From: Thermoplasmata archaeon
Lineage (GTDB): Archaea > Thermoplasmatota > Thermoplasmata > UBA184
Direction: 5' to 3'
Assembly (NCBI GenBank): GCA_021826525.1
Contig: JAKAZU010000002.1
Location: 1 to 64,000 of the forward strand
DNA: 64,000 nucleotides
In this document: positions 7,943-15,800 of the stretch, piece by piece
How positions within the stretch are numbered: the stretch's first letter is position 1
Layout: each line of letters begins with the position of its first letter
Notes under the pieces: generated by a model
What the model was told of the DNA's origin: nothing
Databases searched by the model: none
Seen by the model: the letters and a program-made list of their open reading frames with translations, nothing else
Made by a program: the position numbers and the translations under genes

Positions 7943-9508
7943 TTGCAAGTGCTTGAAGCCGGCGAAGGAGGATTGGCGCGCCGGTTACGTCGCAGTGGCT
8001 GGGTGGCAAGTGAACGGGCCGTGGTCGAAGGGGGCGATCCGTTTGACCTGAACATCGAGGAGATTCTCGAGAGCTGGGAAGTCTACCACGGATTGCGTGA
8101 GATCATTGCAAACGCTCTCGACGAGCAACTGCTCTCCAGCACCGAGGAGGTTCAGATCCGGAACATTGGCAAGGGTAGCTGGATAATCCGTGACTTTGGG
8201 CGGGGCCTCCGATACGAACACCTGACCCAGAAAGAGAACCCCGAGAAGATGGAGAACCCCGCCTGTATCGGCCATTTCGGAATTGGCCTCAAGGACGCCC
8301 TGGCGACCCTACACCGGAAGGACGTGGCCGTACGCATCCGCTCTCGCTTTGGCGACATCACGCCAGGCATTCACGGGAAGGCAGGATTTGACGATGTGCG
8401 TACCCTACACGCGTTTGTCGCGAAGCCCTCAGACTCCGGGCTCCGCGGGACCGAGTTCCTGCTCGACGGGGTCCCCGATGGGGAGATGGAACGGGCCAAG
8501 GGCCTATTCCTTCGATTCTCGGGAGACCGCGTCATTGAGGACACACAGTTCGGTGCGGTTGTAGGTCGTAAGAGTGGCCCAGCTCGAATCTACATAAAGG
8601 GAGTCCTTGCAGCGCAGGAAGAGAACTTCTTGTTTGGGTACAACATCACATCTCTAACCAAGCAACTCACCAAGGCGTTGAATCGCGAGCGATCGAATGT
8701 GGGTCGAGGTGCCTACACGGACCGTGTCAAGGCAATCCTCCTCGGCTCCCACTCACCTGAAGTCGCTGCGGCCATGATGGCAGACCTGAAGGAGTACTCC
8801 TCGGGCCGCATCCACGATGAGCTACGGTGGGTCGACGTGCAGGAGCACGCAGTGAAGGTCCTGAACGCAAACTCGCGATCCGTCTTTCTGACGGCGACCG
8901 AGATGCAGGACGCACCGATGATGGTCGATGAGGCGAGACGCGGGGGATTCACTGTTGTCCAAGTTCCCGATCTCCTCAAAACCAGGATTGCCGGTCAGCT
9001 TGACATCTCGGGGAACGCGATCCGAGACCTCGGCCAGTTCGAAACCGAGTACAATGCGAGTTTCGAATACACATTCGTAAAGTTGGGAGATCTCACAGCT
9101 CTAGAGCGTCAAGTTTACGACACACTCCCGAAGATCCTATCCCTCGCGGGGGGCAAACCTCCAGTCGTCCATGAGATTCGAATCTCGGAGACGCTGCGGT
9201 CAGCGTCAACCCTCTTCGGCGATGCAGAGGGGTGCTGGGACAATGGGATGATCGTTCTGAAACGGTCCGTGCTCCAGCGCGTCCCATCCTTTGCGGGCGC
9301 TCTTCTCCACGAGCTTGCCCACGCGCGAAGCGGCGCCCCCGACTGCAACAGGCAGTTCGAGTACGACTTGAGCGAGATCGCTGGTGCCGTTGCGGGGAAT
9401 GCTCTCGACAATCGAGCGGTACTAGGGCCGGGCCGGAAGGCGCGGAACTCCCGAGCGTCGCCAAGACGTGGCAACACCTCGCGTCGCCCGATCCGGCGGC
9501 CCAGGTAA
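7943..9508 (+). CDS. GHKL (Hsp90/MutL-type) ATPase with C-terminal HExxH metalloprotease-like motif
   Basis: A 521-aa protein. The GHKL ATP site is clear: N-box 'REIIANALDEQ' (E53, N57), G1 'DFGRGLR' (D84), G2 'GHFGIGLKDALATL' (110-123). The middle holds 'SLTKQLTKALNRERSNVGR' and 'ELRWVDVQEHAVKVLN'. Near the end 'ALLHELAHARSG' gives H456-E457-x-x-H460, a zincin-type motif, followed by 'EYDLSEIAG' that could supply the third ligand. I recall bacterial proteins of this same architecture, so the family is not new, but its function is unclear. The start is TTG 7943 or GTG 7949. The basic tail may be a frame extension. Confidence 0.75.
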   Translation: MQVLEAGEGGLARRLRRSGWVASERAVVEGGDPFDLNIEEILESWEVYHGLREIIANALDEQLLSSTEEVQIRNIGKGSWIIRDFGRGLRYEHLTQKENPEKMENPACIGHFGIGLKDALATLHRKDVAVRIRSRFGDITPGIHGKAGFDDVRTLHAFVAKPSDSGLRGTEFLLDGVPDGEMERAKGLFLRFSGDRVIEDTQFGAVVGRKSGPARIYIKGVLAAQEENFLFGYNITSLTKQLTKALNRERSNVGRGAYTDRVKAILLGSHSPEVAAAMMADLKEYSSGRIHDELRWVDVQEHAVKVLNANSRSVFLTATEMQDAPMMVDEARRGGFTVVQVPDLLKTRIAGQLDISGNAIRDLGQFETEYNASFEYTFVKLGDLTALERQVYDTLPKILSLAGGKPPVVHEIRISETLRSASTLFGDAEGCWDNGMIVLKRSVLQRVPSFAGALLHELAHARSGAPDCNRQFEYDLSEIAGAVAGNALDNRAVLGPGRKARNSRASPRRGNTSRRPIRRPR

Positions 9509-9646
9509 CGTTGGTCCCTGTGGCGCGTACCCCCGTAGATTTGTACAACCACGTGGGTTGGGCCTGCCCGGGCGGCTGAGGGGGGTTTGGGGGGAGACCG
9601 AAGCCCCAAGAGGACGAACGACATCCCACCGACTTGGGGTGGGTGG

Positions 9647-9733
9647 ATGACGACCCACAAGACTTGGTCGACGGAGGAGAAGCTTCAGATCGTGCTCGAG
9701 AGCCTCCATCCTCGGGTGAATGTCGCAAGGTAG
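9647..9733 (+). pseudogene. IS3-type transposase OrfA N-terminal fragment
   Basis: A 28-codon frame reads 'MTTHKTWSTEEKLQIVLESL' then stops at TAG. This is the characteristic start of IS3-group OrfA proteins. The rest of the element is absent. The G-rich DNA just upstream (9578-9600) may be the IS end. The fragment lies antisense across the 3' end of the small membrane-protein gene at 9685-9870. Confidence 0.6.
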
Positions 9734-9870
9734 GGGCCCGGCAGCGACGGAGGGCCCGAAGAAGAAGAGGGCGCGGCCGAAGGAGTCAGGATCTTCGGGA
9801 TAACGAATCCTCCGAGGATGGCGGCCGTCGCAACGGCCGCGGCCACAACAACCACCGCCCAGCGCCTCAT
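9685..9870 (-). CDS. Small single-span membrane or secreted protein, probably truncated
   Basis: A 61-aa protein starting MRRWAVVVVAAAVATAAILGG, a signal-anchor-like helix (residues 4-27), then a Ser/Pro-rich linker. A TATA box (GTTTAAAC, 9896-9903) sits about 30 bases upstream of the ATG, supporting leaderless expression and a real gene. The last ten or so residues are encoded opposite the IS3 fragment, so the original C-terminus was probably removed by an insertion. Function unknown. Confidence 0.5.
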   Translation of the reverse strand: MRRWAVVVVAAAVATAAILGGFVIPKILTPSAAPSSSSGPPSLPGPYLATFTRGWRLSSTI

Positions 9871-9895
9871 GCCCACGGACCAGCGGCGCCCCGAC

Positions 9896-9903
9896 GTTTA
9901 AAC
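9896..9903 (-). promoter_or_regulatory. TATA box for the small membrane protein
   Basis: GTTTAAAC about 30 bases before the ATG at 9870 on the minus strand. Confidence 0.45.
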
Positions 9904-10051
9904 TCTATGAACGACTCTTCCTCGGCGCGCTTCCCCTCCCGCTACCGACCTGTGCCTCACCTTTTGTCCGTCCGCCGGGCCCGACGACCCGGTTCTCCAC
10001 GCGTTCAGCGACCTGCCGTCCGATTCATGCACCCAGGCGTCCCCTACTCGT

Positions 10052-10885
10052 TCAGACCCGAGCCGAGGCCGACAAGCCGGGCCGAGAACCGTCGCCCGGG
10101 GTTGGCGAGGCGGTCTGATCCTTTCCTCCCGCGGACTGCTCGCGAAGTAGCGTTTCCCTGAACTTCTCCCGGGACTCTTCGACCTGGCGACAATGCGCCT
10201 CCGTCTGAGCCCGGATCTGGGCAATACCCTCCCGGAAGGGTTTCATCCTCGCCTCCAATGCGGCTTCGACTGTCCGCCGCCGTCGCTCCTGCGCGGCATC
10301 CGGGTGCAGGAGTTCCTCGTCCAGTTCGGAGACTTGCCGCTGGAGGTCGGCTCGGAGCAACTCTGCGATGGCCTGATCCACCAGGTCCTCAAGCGCCTCT
10401 GGCGCGACGGTCTCTTCGGGCTCGGCCGACGGCGGCGGGAAGACCCGGGGTTCGAGGACGTGAAGGTCCGTCCCGGCAACAATCCATCCGCCCTGGCCGT
10501 CTTCGACAAACCGGTCCTCTCGGACTCCCTGCCAAAGCTGTTCGAGCTCCATGTCCGAGAGCGTTCGGCCTACGCCCTTCTCAATCACTACAAGCGTTCC
10601 AAACGTCGAAATATCCTGTTCGAGCCGAGCCTGGCGTGAGCACGCCTCCGTGAGCCGCTCGTTCTCTGCCGAAGCCTCCCGGAGCTCCGCCTCGAGGATC
10701 GGCGGGCGATCGCGCCCTTCTATCCAGGCCTCCAACATCCTCCGGAACATCGCGGAGGGAGTGGGAAATCCGGGGTTAGCCTCCTCATGCCAGAGGTCGT
10801 AGAGGCGGCTTCCCATCGATATCTCGCGCGCGGAGAGGCGCTCCAAGCGGTCGAGGACCGGGGATGGCGAGGCCCGCATCATGGT
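10052..10885 (-). CDS. Uncharacterised coiled-coil protein A
   Basis: About 277 aa from ATG 10885, which overlaps the TGA of the upstream gene, so translation is probably coupled. The N-terminal segment 'MGSRLYDLWHEEANPGFPTPSAM..RMLEAWIEG' is followed by a Glu/Arg-rich coiled coil ('ELREASAENERL') and a longer charged helical C-terminal half. It shares the LW-x-E-P-FP-x-AM-L-E-W-G pattern with the gene just upstream. No enzymatic motif is visible. The setting (IS debris, dyad sites, other coiled-coil genes) suggests mobile-element cargo. Confidence 0.5.
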   Translation of the reverse strand, partial: TMMRASPSPVLDRLERLSAREISMGSRLYDLWHEEANPGFPTPSAMFRRMLEAWIEGRDRPPILEAELREASAENERLTEACSRQARLEQDISTFGTLVVIEKGVGRTLSDMELEQLWQGVREDRFVEDGQGGWIVAGTDLHVLEPRVFPPPSAEPEETVAPEALEDLVDQAIAELLRADLQRQVSELDEELLHPDAAQERRRRTVEAALEARMKPFREGIAQIRAQTEAHCRQVEESREKFRETLLREQSAGGKDQTASPTPGDGSRPGLSASARV

Positions 10886-11250
10886 GCACCTTCTGCGGCG
10901 CACGCCCTGCGGAAGGCTTCGGACTCCTCGGGGGTGAACGGGACTCCCGCGACGGACGCGAATACGTCCACCCCGACCAGGCGGAATAGAACCCCGCCGT
11001 GTCGGGTCCGCGGATCGAGCTTGGAAGCGAGGCCAGCGTTGGCGGCGCGAAGACGGCTGAGTTCCCTTTCCTTCGACTGGAGGAGAGGCCATCCTCTCCG
11101 CCAGAACTCCACGAGCCTGTCCAGCATCGCCTCCGGGCCGGACGGGAACGCGTCAAGGAGCATGGGATTCTCCGACCAGACCCGCGTGGCGAGTTCTCCC
11201 GCCTCACGGATCATCACGGTCCGGCGCTCTAGTCGGCGAGGCGGGTCCAT
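10879..11250 (-). CDS. Uncharacterised coiled-coil protein B (paralogue-like to A)
   Basis: About 123 aa from ATG 11250; the open frame reaches 11517 and ATG 11214 is also possible. 'MIREAGELATRVWSENPMLL' then 'FPSGPEAMLDRLVEFWRRG' mirrors the order of residues in protein A, ending in a short coiled coil ('ERELSRLRAANAGL'). It overlaps protein A's start (cca-tga-tg). The upstream side contains a perfect 10-bp dyad at 11461. The gene reading is likely; function is unknown. Confidence 0.45.
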   Translation of the reverse strand: MDPPRRLERRTVMIREAGELATRVWSENPMLLDAFPSGPEAMLDRLVEFWRRGWPLLQSKERELSRLRAANAGLASKLDPRTRHGGVLFRLVGVDVFASVAGVPFTPEESEAFRRACAAEGAP

Positions 11251-11460
11251 CAGGGGGCTTGTTTCGATCACGGTCCCTTCCGTGCTGCGATTGGTTACGA
11301 TAGCGCGCAGCGGACCCCTTAAGGATTCCGTCCCGCCGTAGGGTACCGGTGCCTCCTTGCGTTGTGAGAGGGTCGTGGTCAATGCCGAACGACCCGCCGC
11401 GGAACCCATTGATCCAGAAGAGGTCCGCTGACTCGGGCCTGGTCGAAACTGCTCAATCTC

Positions 11461-11482
11461 CACGGTTAGATGTCTAACCGTG
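11461..11482. promoter_or_regulatory. Perfect 10-bp inverted repeat in a divergent intergenic region
   Basis: CACGGTTAGA-TG-TCTAACCGTG: ten-base arms, two-base spacer, no mismatch. It lies between the minus-strand coiled-coil pair (start 11250) and the plus-strand HTH gene (start 11720), where an operator or replication/partition site would be expected. Its CGGTTA/TAACCG core recurs as CGGTTAACCG at 13562-13571. Confidence 0.55.
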
Positions 11483-11719
11483 CTCCACCAGGAGTCTCCG
11501 AGAGATGCCGCCTTCATGGGGAGGGCCCCACGTGCGCGCGCGAGAGGCTGGACGACGCACGCACCGGACCTTCCCCTGAAGGTTCAAGGTCTCGTCAAGG
11601 CCGGCGCGGAGGTCGTGCAAGGTTGCGATGGGGGGTTCTCCTCAGTGCCGTCGTACCTTCATGAGGAAGGTCGGAGAGCTTTTCCGTAGGTATGCGCCTC
11701 GTCCTTGTCGATGCCGCCA

Positions 11720-12550
11720 ATGAAGCGGCTGACGGTCGCCCAAGTCCGTGCGATCGTCGACCGCTTGGGAACGACTGCCAGCTATGCGGCGATCGCTCGG
11801 CGCACCGGACACCCGGTGGCCGAGGTTCGGAAGCTCTGCGAGGCGCAGGGGATCTTCCTCCCGGTGAGGTCGGCACAGGGAGGAACAGCGCCGGGCGACG
11901 ACCGCGCCGAAGGGATGGGTCCACCGACGCTGGTCGACCACGTGGAGGAGGTCATCTGGGATCCCCTTTCGGGCAGGCTTCCTCCGATTTCACGGCGGGA
12001 GTACGATGCCCTTCTCGGCGAGTGGTACAGCTCGAACCGGTCGCAGGGGGATCGGACTCCGTTCGAGGTGTTGTTCCGGGACCACCGGGAGCGTCCTCGT
12101 ATCGACGCAGAACTTTCCCGCACTCGGGAGGAACTGGGGCAACTCCGGGCGTCCGGCCCATTCCGTCGTGCGCAGGAGGAGGGATACCGAAAGGGCTACG
12201 ATCAGGGATACGCCCGAGCCCGTTCCGATTTCCTGTCTCGGGTTCAGCTACCGTGCGCCCTCTGCGGCCGTCCCGTGCTCGTCGATTTTGGCGAGCGGGG
12301 TGGAGCGCGGACTCCCGCCCGGGCTCTCCTTGAAGGATACCTGGTCCGCCGCGTGCCGGGGCCGTGCTCAATCATCCACGTAGATTGTAACGACCCTGCG
12401 CGCGGCGAAGGGGTGATCGAAGAGGCCCCCAGAGATCCCAATCGGTGGTCGCTGGTGACCCCGGAAGGCAAGACGACCCCGCTCGAGGGCCCGGCTTGGT
12501 CGCAACGTATCCAGAAGTACCGCGGGAGCATCGCCGGGCGGGGCCGGTAG
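11720..12550 (+). CDS. HTH / coiled-coil / zinc-finger protein, probable DNA-binding
   Basis: A 276-aa protein from ATG 11720 (TTG 11705 and ATG 11711 also open). Residues 1-45 ('LTVAQVRAIVDRLG..SYAAIARRTGHPVAEVRKL') look like a helix-turn-helix. A central coiled coil ('RIDAELSRTREELGQLRAS') and a 'GYRKGYDQGYARARSDF' repeat follow, then 'CALCGRPVLVDF' with a later 'HVDCND' as a CxxC...HxxC zinc site. This suggests a nucleic-acid-binding protein of a mobile element. The divergent dyad upstream is a candidate binding site. Confidence 0.55.
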   Translation: MKRLTVAQVRAIVDRLGTTASYAAIARRTGHPVAEVRKLCEAQGIFLPVRSAQGGTAPGDDRAEGMGPPTLVDHVEEVIWDPLSGRLPPISRREYDALLGEWYSSNRSQGDRTPFEVLFRDHRERPRIDAELSRTREELGQLRASGPFRRAQEEGYRKGYDQGYARARSDFLSRVQLPCALCGRPVLVDFGERGGARTPARALLEGYLVRRVPGPCSIIHVDCNDPARGEGVIEEAPRDPNRWSLVTPEGKTTPLEGPAWSQRIQKYRGSIAGRGR

Positions 12551-12789
12551 CCACGAAGCCCCGGTCCTTTGCACGCGAGTCTCACCTGAAGGAGCTGAGT
12601 TGGACCGGCGGTGTAGAACGCCAACCAAAATTGAGCCGTTTTCGGTCACGGAATCTGGGCCACTCCCCTGTGGCGAATCCTTGGTTTGGGCTCGGTAGCT
12701 CACCACCGCAGTTGAAGCGAATGTTCGATCGATGACCGAATGAGTTCCCCAGCACCGCGAGGCCGTGGGTCTGGTCGCGCGAATCCGCT

Positions 12790-12997
12790 GCCCACCTGCT
12801 GCGATCGCCCCGGGCTTCACTCCTGAGACACGAGGCTCGGTCGGGGTCTTCAGCACATACGCCTTCCCGAACTTCACCCCCACCGTCTCCGGGTGGCGCT
12901 TCTTGTACGCCACCCACTGCTCCTCGAGTTCGGCCTTCTCCTTCTCCAGCCGTTCCAGTCGCTCGAGGAGCTCCCGCGCTTTCTCTCGGGAGAGCAT
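12790..12997 (-). pseudogene. IS66-like transposase N-terminal fragment
   Basis: Minus strand from ATG 12997: a leucine-zipper-like 'LSREKARELLERLERLEKEK' followed by 'EEQWVAYKKRHPETVGVKFG' and 'RVSGVKPGA'. This is the usual N-terminal layout of IS66-type transposases (coiled coil, KRHPE, K/R-PGA). The expected GHxGH block is replaced by unrelated codons and no catalytic domain follows. The reading frame stays open beyond 12790, but I do not trust it. Confidence 0.45.
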
Positions 12998-13214
12998 GAT
13001 GGAATCGCCTTCCTCCGGTAGCAGGAGCAGGCGCCAATCCCGAATCTCCATGGGAGCCTCGGGCAGAGAGGCAATGGGTTCCCGGATTTACATTTGGGGT
13101 ACTCGGCGTTCGTCGAAGCGTCGGCAGCCGTCAGCAGGCTTCAGGTGCGTGATCAGTTGCGTTTGTTAGGCAGGATTAAGAACGCAGTTGGAGTCTCCAC
13201 TGGCCGATAGCGCC

Positions 13215-13544
13215 ATGGAAATCGAGGTAGTCAAGACGAGGACGCGGCTTCAGGAGCTGCTGAGGGAGTCGGAGGGACTCTTCTACAGCGACACGTGGTA
13301 TACGCTTCACCGACGGCGATGCGGAGCGTTAAAGCAGTTGAAACCGACGGAAAGCCCGAGTTACGACTTTGCTGCAGGCGAGCCGACCCGCTCGGGCCTG
13401 CCAAGAGGCGTGGTGGCTTTCTTCCACGGCTCATTCGATGAGACGGCGGCATGGCTTGATCAAAACAGAAACTACTCTCCGCACGATAAGTGGAAACTTT
13501 GCGGCTCTTGCGAGAGCCTCGTGAAAAGAGACTCTACGGTCTGA
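13215..13544 (+). CDS. Small uncharacterised protein with possible zinc-binding cysteines
   Basis: 109 aa from ATG 13215 (TTG 13188 in frame). 'FYSDTWYTLHRRRCGAL' supplies an H-x3-C and the C-terminus 'DKWKLCGSCESLVK' a CxxC, so a mononuclear zinc site is plausible. The middle carries an 'RGVVAFFHGSFDETAAWLDQ' stretch. Not recognised as a named family. It is convergent with the coiled-coil gene at 13707-14993; an inverted-repeat cluster fills the gap. Confidence 0.5.
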   Translation: MEIEVVKTRTRLQELLRESEGLFYSDTWYTLHRRRCGALKQLKPTESPSYDFAAGEPTRSGLPRGVVAFFHGSFDETAAWLDQNRNYSPHDKWKLCGSCESLVKRDSTV

Positions 13545-13548
13545 AACC

Positions 13549-13680
13549 GAATCGATCAAAACGGTTAACCGATTCAAGCCCGCAAGGGGTCTACGAGAAC
13601 GGGATCGCCCCGAGCTTCGTGTAAACGGTTTCGGAGGAGTGTAAAGGGAATCGGTAAAAACCGCTATCCGTTTACGAAGC
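13549..13680. repeat. Cluster of interleaved inverted repeats
   Basis: ACCGATTC (13568-13575) pairs with GAATCGGT (13648-13655). GCTTCGTGTAAACGG (13614-13628) pairs with CCGTTTACGAAGC (13668-13680), apart from a 2-base insertion. GAATCG (13549-13554) pairs with CGATTC (13570-13575), and CGGTTAACCG (13562-13571) is a palindrome. The segment is more AT-rich than its surroundings and sits between convergent genes. It could be a paired terminator, or an origin or partition site of an integrated element. Confidence 0.45.
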
Positions 13681-13706
13681 CGCGGACGGCAGTCGCCGCG
13701 CGGACT

Positions 13707-14993
13707 TCAAGAAGGGAGCGCGTGGCCGTGGGGGTCCGCGATGAGCGCGGTTGCATGGATGGCGTGTTCTACGCCAGCAACCTGTGGGAGTCGACCAAGG
13801 CGAGTCTTTATCGCATAGAGTCTGCACTCGGATAGTGGATGCGGTTTCGTGTACCTAGGCCTGCCCATCACCGCCACCGGGGTTGGGTCCTTCTCGGACC
13901 TGTTCGTCATGAGCTCCCGCAATCGAATCGCATAGGCGTGCGTTCTCTCGGCTTGGGTTGCGACGCTCCCGGCGTTGCGTCGGTCAAGGTGCTCCCGTCG
14001 GCGCGACTCGAACTCCCGCACGATCGACGCGCGCGGGGCCTTGTCCAACCCCTTGGAGATCAGGTCACGGATTGATTCGGGGACCTTGACGGTCCCCGCC
14101 TCTACTCCTTCAACGAACTCCAGCTCCTCCTTCGCCCTAAGGTAGTCAGACGAGCGAGTCTTGTGATAGTCCGTGTCTTCCCATGCGGTCGGATCTGACA
14201 GGCTCCTCAGCTCGTCCACGGAACCCACTCGGGTCTCTGTCGGCGCAAGAATCTCGTTCGCGTAGGCGACGAGATCCTTCTTGGCGATCGCAATGTACTC
14301 ATCAATCGGGCGCGAGCCGACCTCCCCACCCGCATCCGCCGCTTGAGTTTCCAAGCGGCGCAGCCACGACGCGGCTCGCCCGACTACTTGGAGGGCGGCC
14401 TTCGATGGGTCGTCCGCGAATGACATCATGCTCTTGCTCAGGTTGTCGTTCTGTTGCTCCACCGAGCGCCTAGCCTTCTCCGCCTCCTCCTTCTCTCTCT
14501 GGAGACGCTGGCGGTCTTGGAGCAGGGATTCGACACGCACATGGAGGCTTGCGGTCTTCGCCTGTTCCCTTCTCAGCTGCTCCTCGTAGGCTCGCGAGAC
14601 CTCATCCCGCGTCTTGTCGATGAGGTGCTGAGTCCAGGGTGCGTCCTTAGTCGTCTCTGTGGGGGGGCGCGGGAGCTCCGGTGTGGCTCCCTCGGTCTCC
14701 TCCTCTATGGCTTCGGTCTGACCCAGGTCGGCCAGCGTGGCTTCCCGTATCTCCGGGTCGAGCCGCCGGAACTTCGGGCCCATCCTATCGTAGGAGTACT
14801 CGAGGGCCTTGGTCACGACATCCTTCGGCCACCCGGGGAAGGTGATTCTGCGCTCGTCCTCCCAAATCCTGGGGGTGGCGAGCTCGTCACCCCGGTGCCG
14901 GTTCCTAAGGTAGGCACGGGCTTGTTTCTTGATCGCGAACAGGATGCCCTTCTCGATCTTCCCGAAGGAAACGGTGTAACCATTCTCTGTCAT
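13707..14993 (-). CDS. Uncharacterised coiled-coil protein (about 428 aa)
   Basis: From ATG 14993 (GTG 15005 also in frame). Three parts are visible: a basic N-terminal domain ('IEKGILFAIKKQARAYLRNR', 'FPGWPKDVVTKALEYSYDRM'); a long coiled coil at about 125-195 ('SLLQDRQRLQREKEEAEKAR'); and a helical C-terminal domain ('DYLRAKEELEFVEGVEAG...'). The last 60 residues are compositionally different and may be run-on. Architecture resembles element-encoded DNA-binding or structural proteins; no enzymatic motif was found. Confidence 0.5.
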   Translation of the reverse strand: MTENGYTVSFGKIEKGILFAIKKQARAYLRNRHRGDELATPRIWEDERRITFPGWPKDVVTKALEYSYDRMGPKFRRLDPEIREATLADLGQTEAIEEETEGATPELPRPPTETTKDAPWTQHLIDKTRDEVSRAYEEQLRREQAKTASLHVRVESLLQDRQRLQREKEEAEKARRSVEQQNDNLSKSMMSFADDPSKAALQVVGRAASWLRRLETQAADAGGEVGSRPIDEYIAIAKKDLVAYANEILAPTETRVGSVDELRSLSDPTAWEDTDYHKTRSSDYLRAKEELEFVEGVEAGTVKVPESIRDLISKGLDKAPRASIVREFESRRREHLDRRNAGSVATQAERTHAYAIRLRELMTNRSEKDPTPVAVMGRPRYTKPHPLSECRLYAIKTRLGRLPQVAGVEHAIHATALIADPHGHALPS

Positions 14994-15260
14994 GATCTTC
15001 ACCACCCGCTCAGGGCCCTTTCCGTGGCCGCGGCTTGGTAAGTGTCAGACGTACAACACCGTGGCTCAGAAGGAAATCTCTGACACCTTCCTCAAGGATC
15101 GCCTTTGCCCCGAGGGGCTCACGAAAGCGGCCCGACATGGGTTCTTGGGTGAAGGGAGGTCCCGTTAGGGCCGGGACCGAGACCCGGCACCGAGGACGAG
15201 TGCTCCGGAAAGTATTAGCCCACGCGAGACGACCTCCCCTTTGCCCTCGACGGAGGCTGA

Positions 15261-15800
15261 ATGGCCGGTCGGACAACTCTGCCCTCTTGGACACGCAAGC
15301 CCTCTGCACTTCTCGAACAGGAGGACTTGGATCGACTACATCGCTGCAAGAAGCGACTTCTTTCCGGGTTCAACTGGGGCAAGGAGAACTCCAGTGGTAC
15401 ACGGTGGTCTGGAACCGTGCGTCTGGCAATCTCGGAAGACGCCGGGATTCCGGTAGATGTGCACCTTGAACTTGAGGTAACGTGGGTTGTCGGTGAGAAG
15501 TTCTGCTTCCGGTTGTTTGTGATAGAGACGAACCAAGCGGTGCGGATGTACCATAACCGCCCGGGGCATTCGGCGGAGCCGCCTGAGAAGTTGGAAGGGC
15601 CACACAAGCACAGCAATGCCGATCGGTTGATGCGCGCCCAGTCGATCCCGCCGGAGGAGATTGACCCAGAGGAGATCAACGCGGCCCTTCGAGGCTTCTT
15701 CACGGAGGAATCTATTTCCGGGGTTGAGGTCATCCCCAAGTTGGAGCCGAAGGTGCTGCGGCAGAGCGCAATCGACGAGTTCGCTGGATACGGGCCATGA
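15261..15800 (+). CDS. DUF6978-like protein, first gene of the Z1/AIPR operon
   Basis: A 179-aa protein with a beta-rich core ('TRWSGTVRLAISEDAG..VDVHLELEVTW...FCFRLFVIET') and a histidine-rich stretch 'MYHNRPGHSAEPPEKLEGPHKH', reminiscent of DUF6978-type proteins commonly paired with DUF1828 genes. It overlaps the next gene by 4 bases (ATGA), so the two are translationally coupled. The pairing resembles toxin-antitoxin or defence accessory modules, but no activity is known to me. Naming is tentative; the gene itself is clear. Confidence 0.6.
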   Translation: MAGRTTLPSWTRKPSALLEQEDLDRLHRCKKRLLSGFNWGKENSSGTRWSGTVRLAISEDAGIPVDVHLELEVTWVVGEKFCFRLFVIETNQAVRMYHNRPGHSAEPPEKLEGPHKHSNADRLMRAQSIPPEEIDPEEINAALRGFFTEESISGVEVIPKLEPKVLRQSAIDEFAGYGP

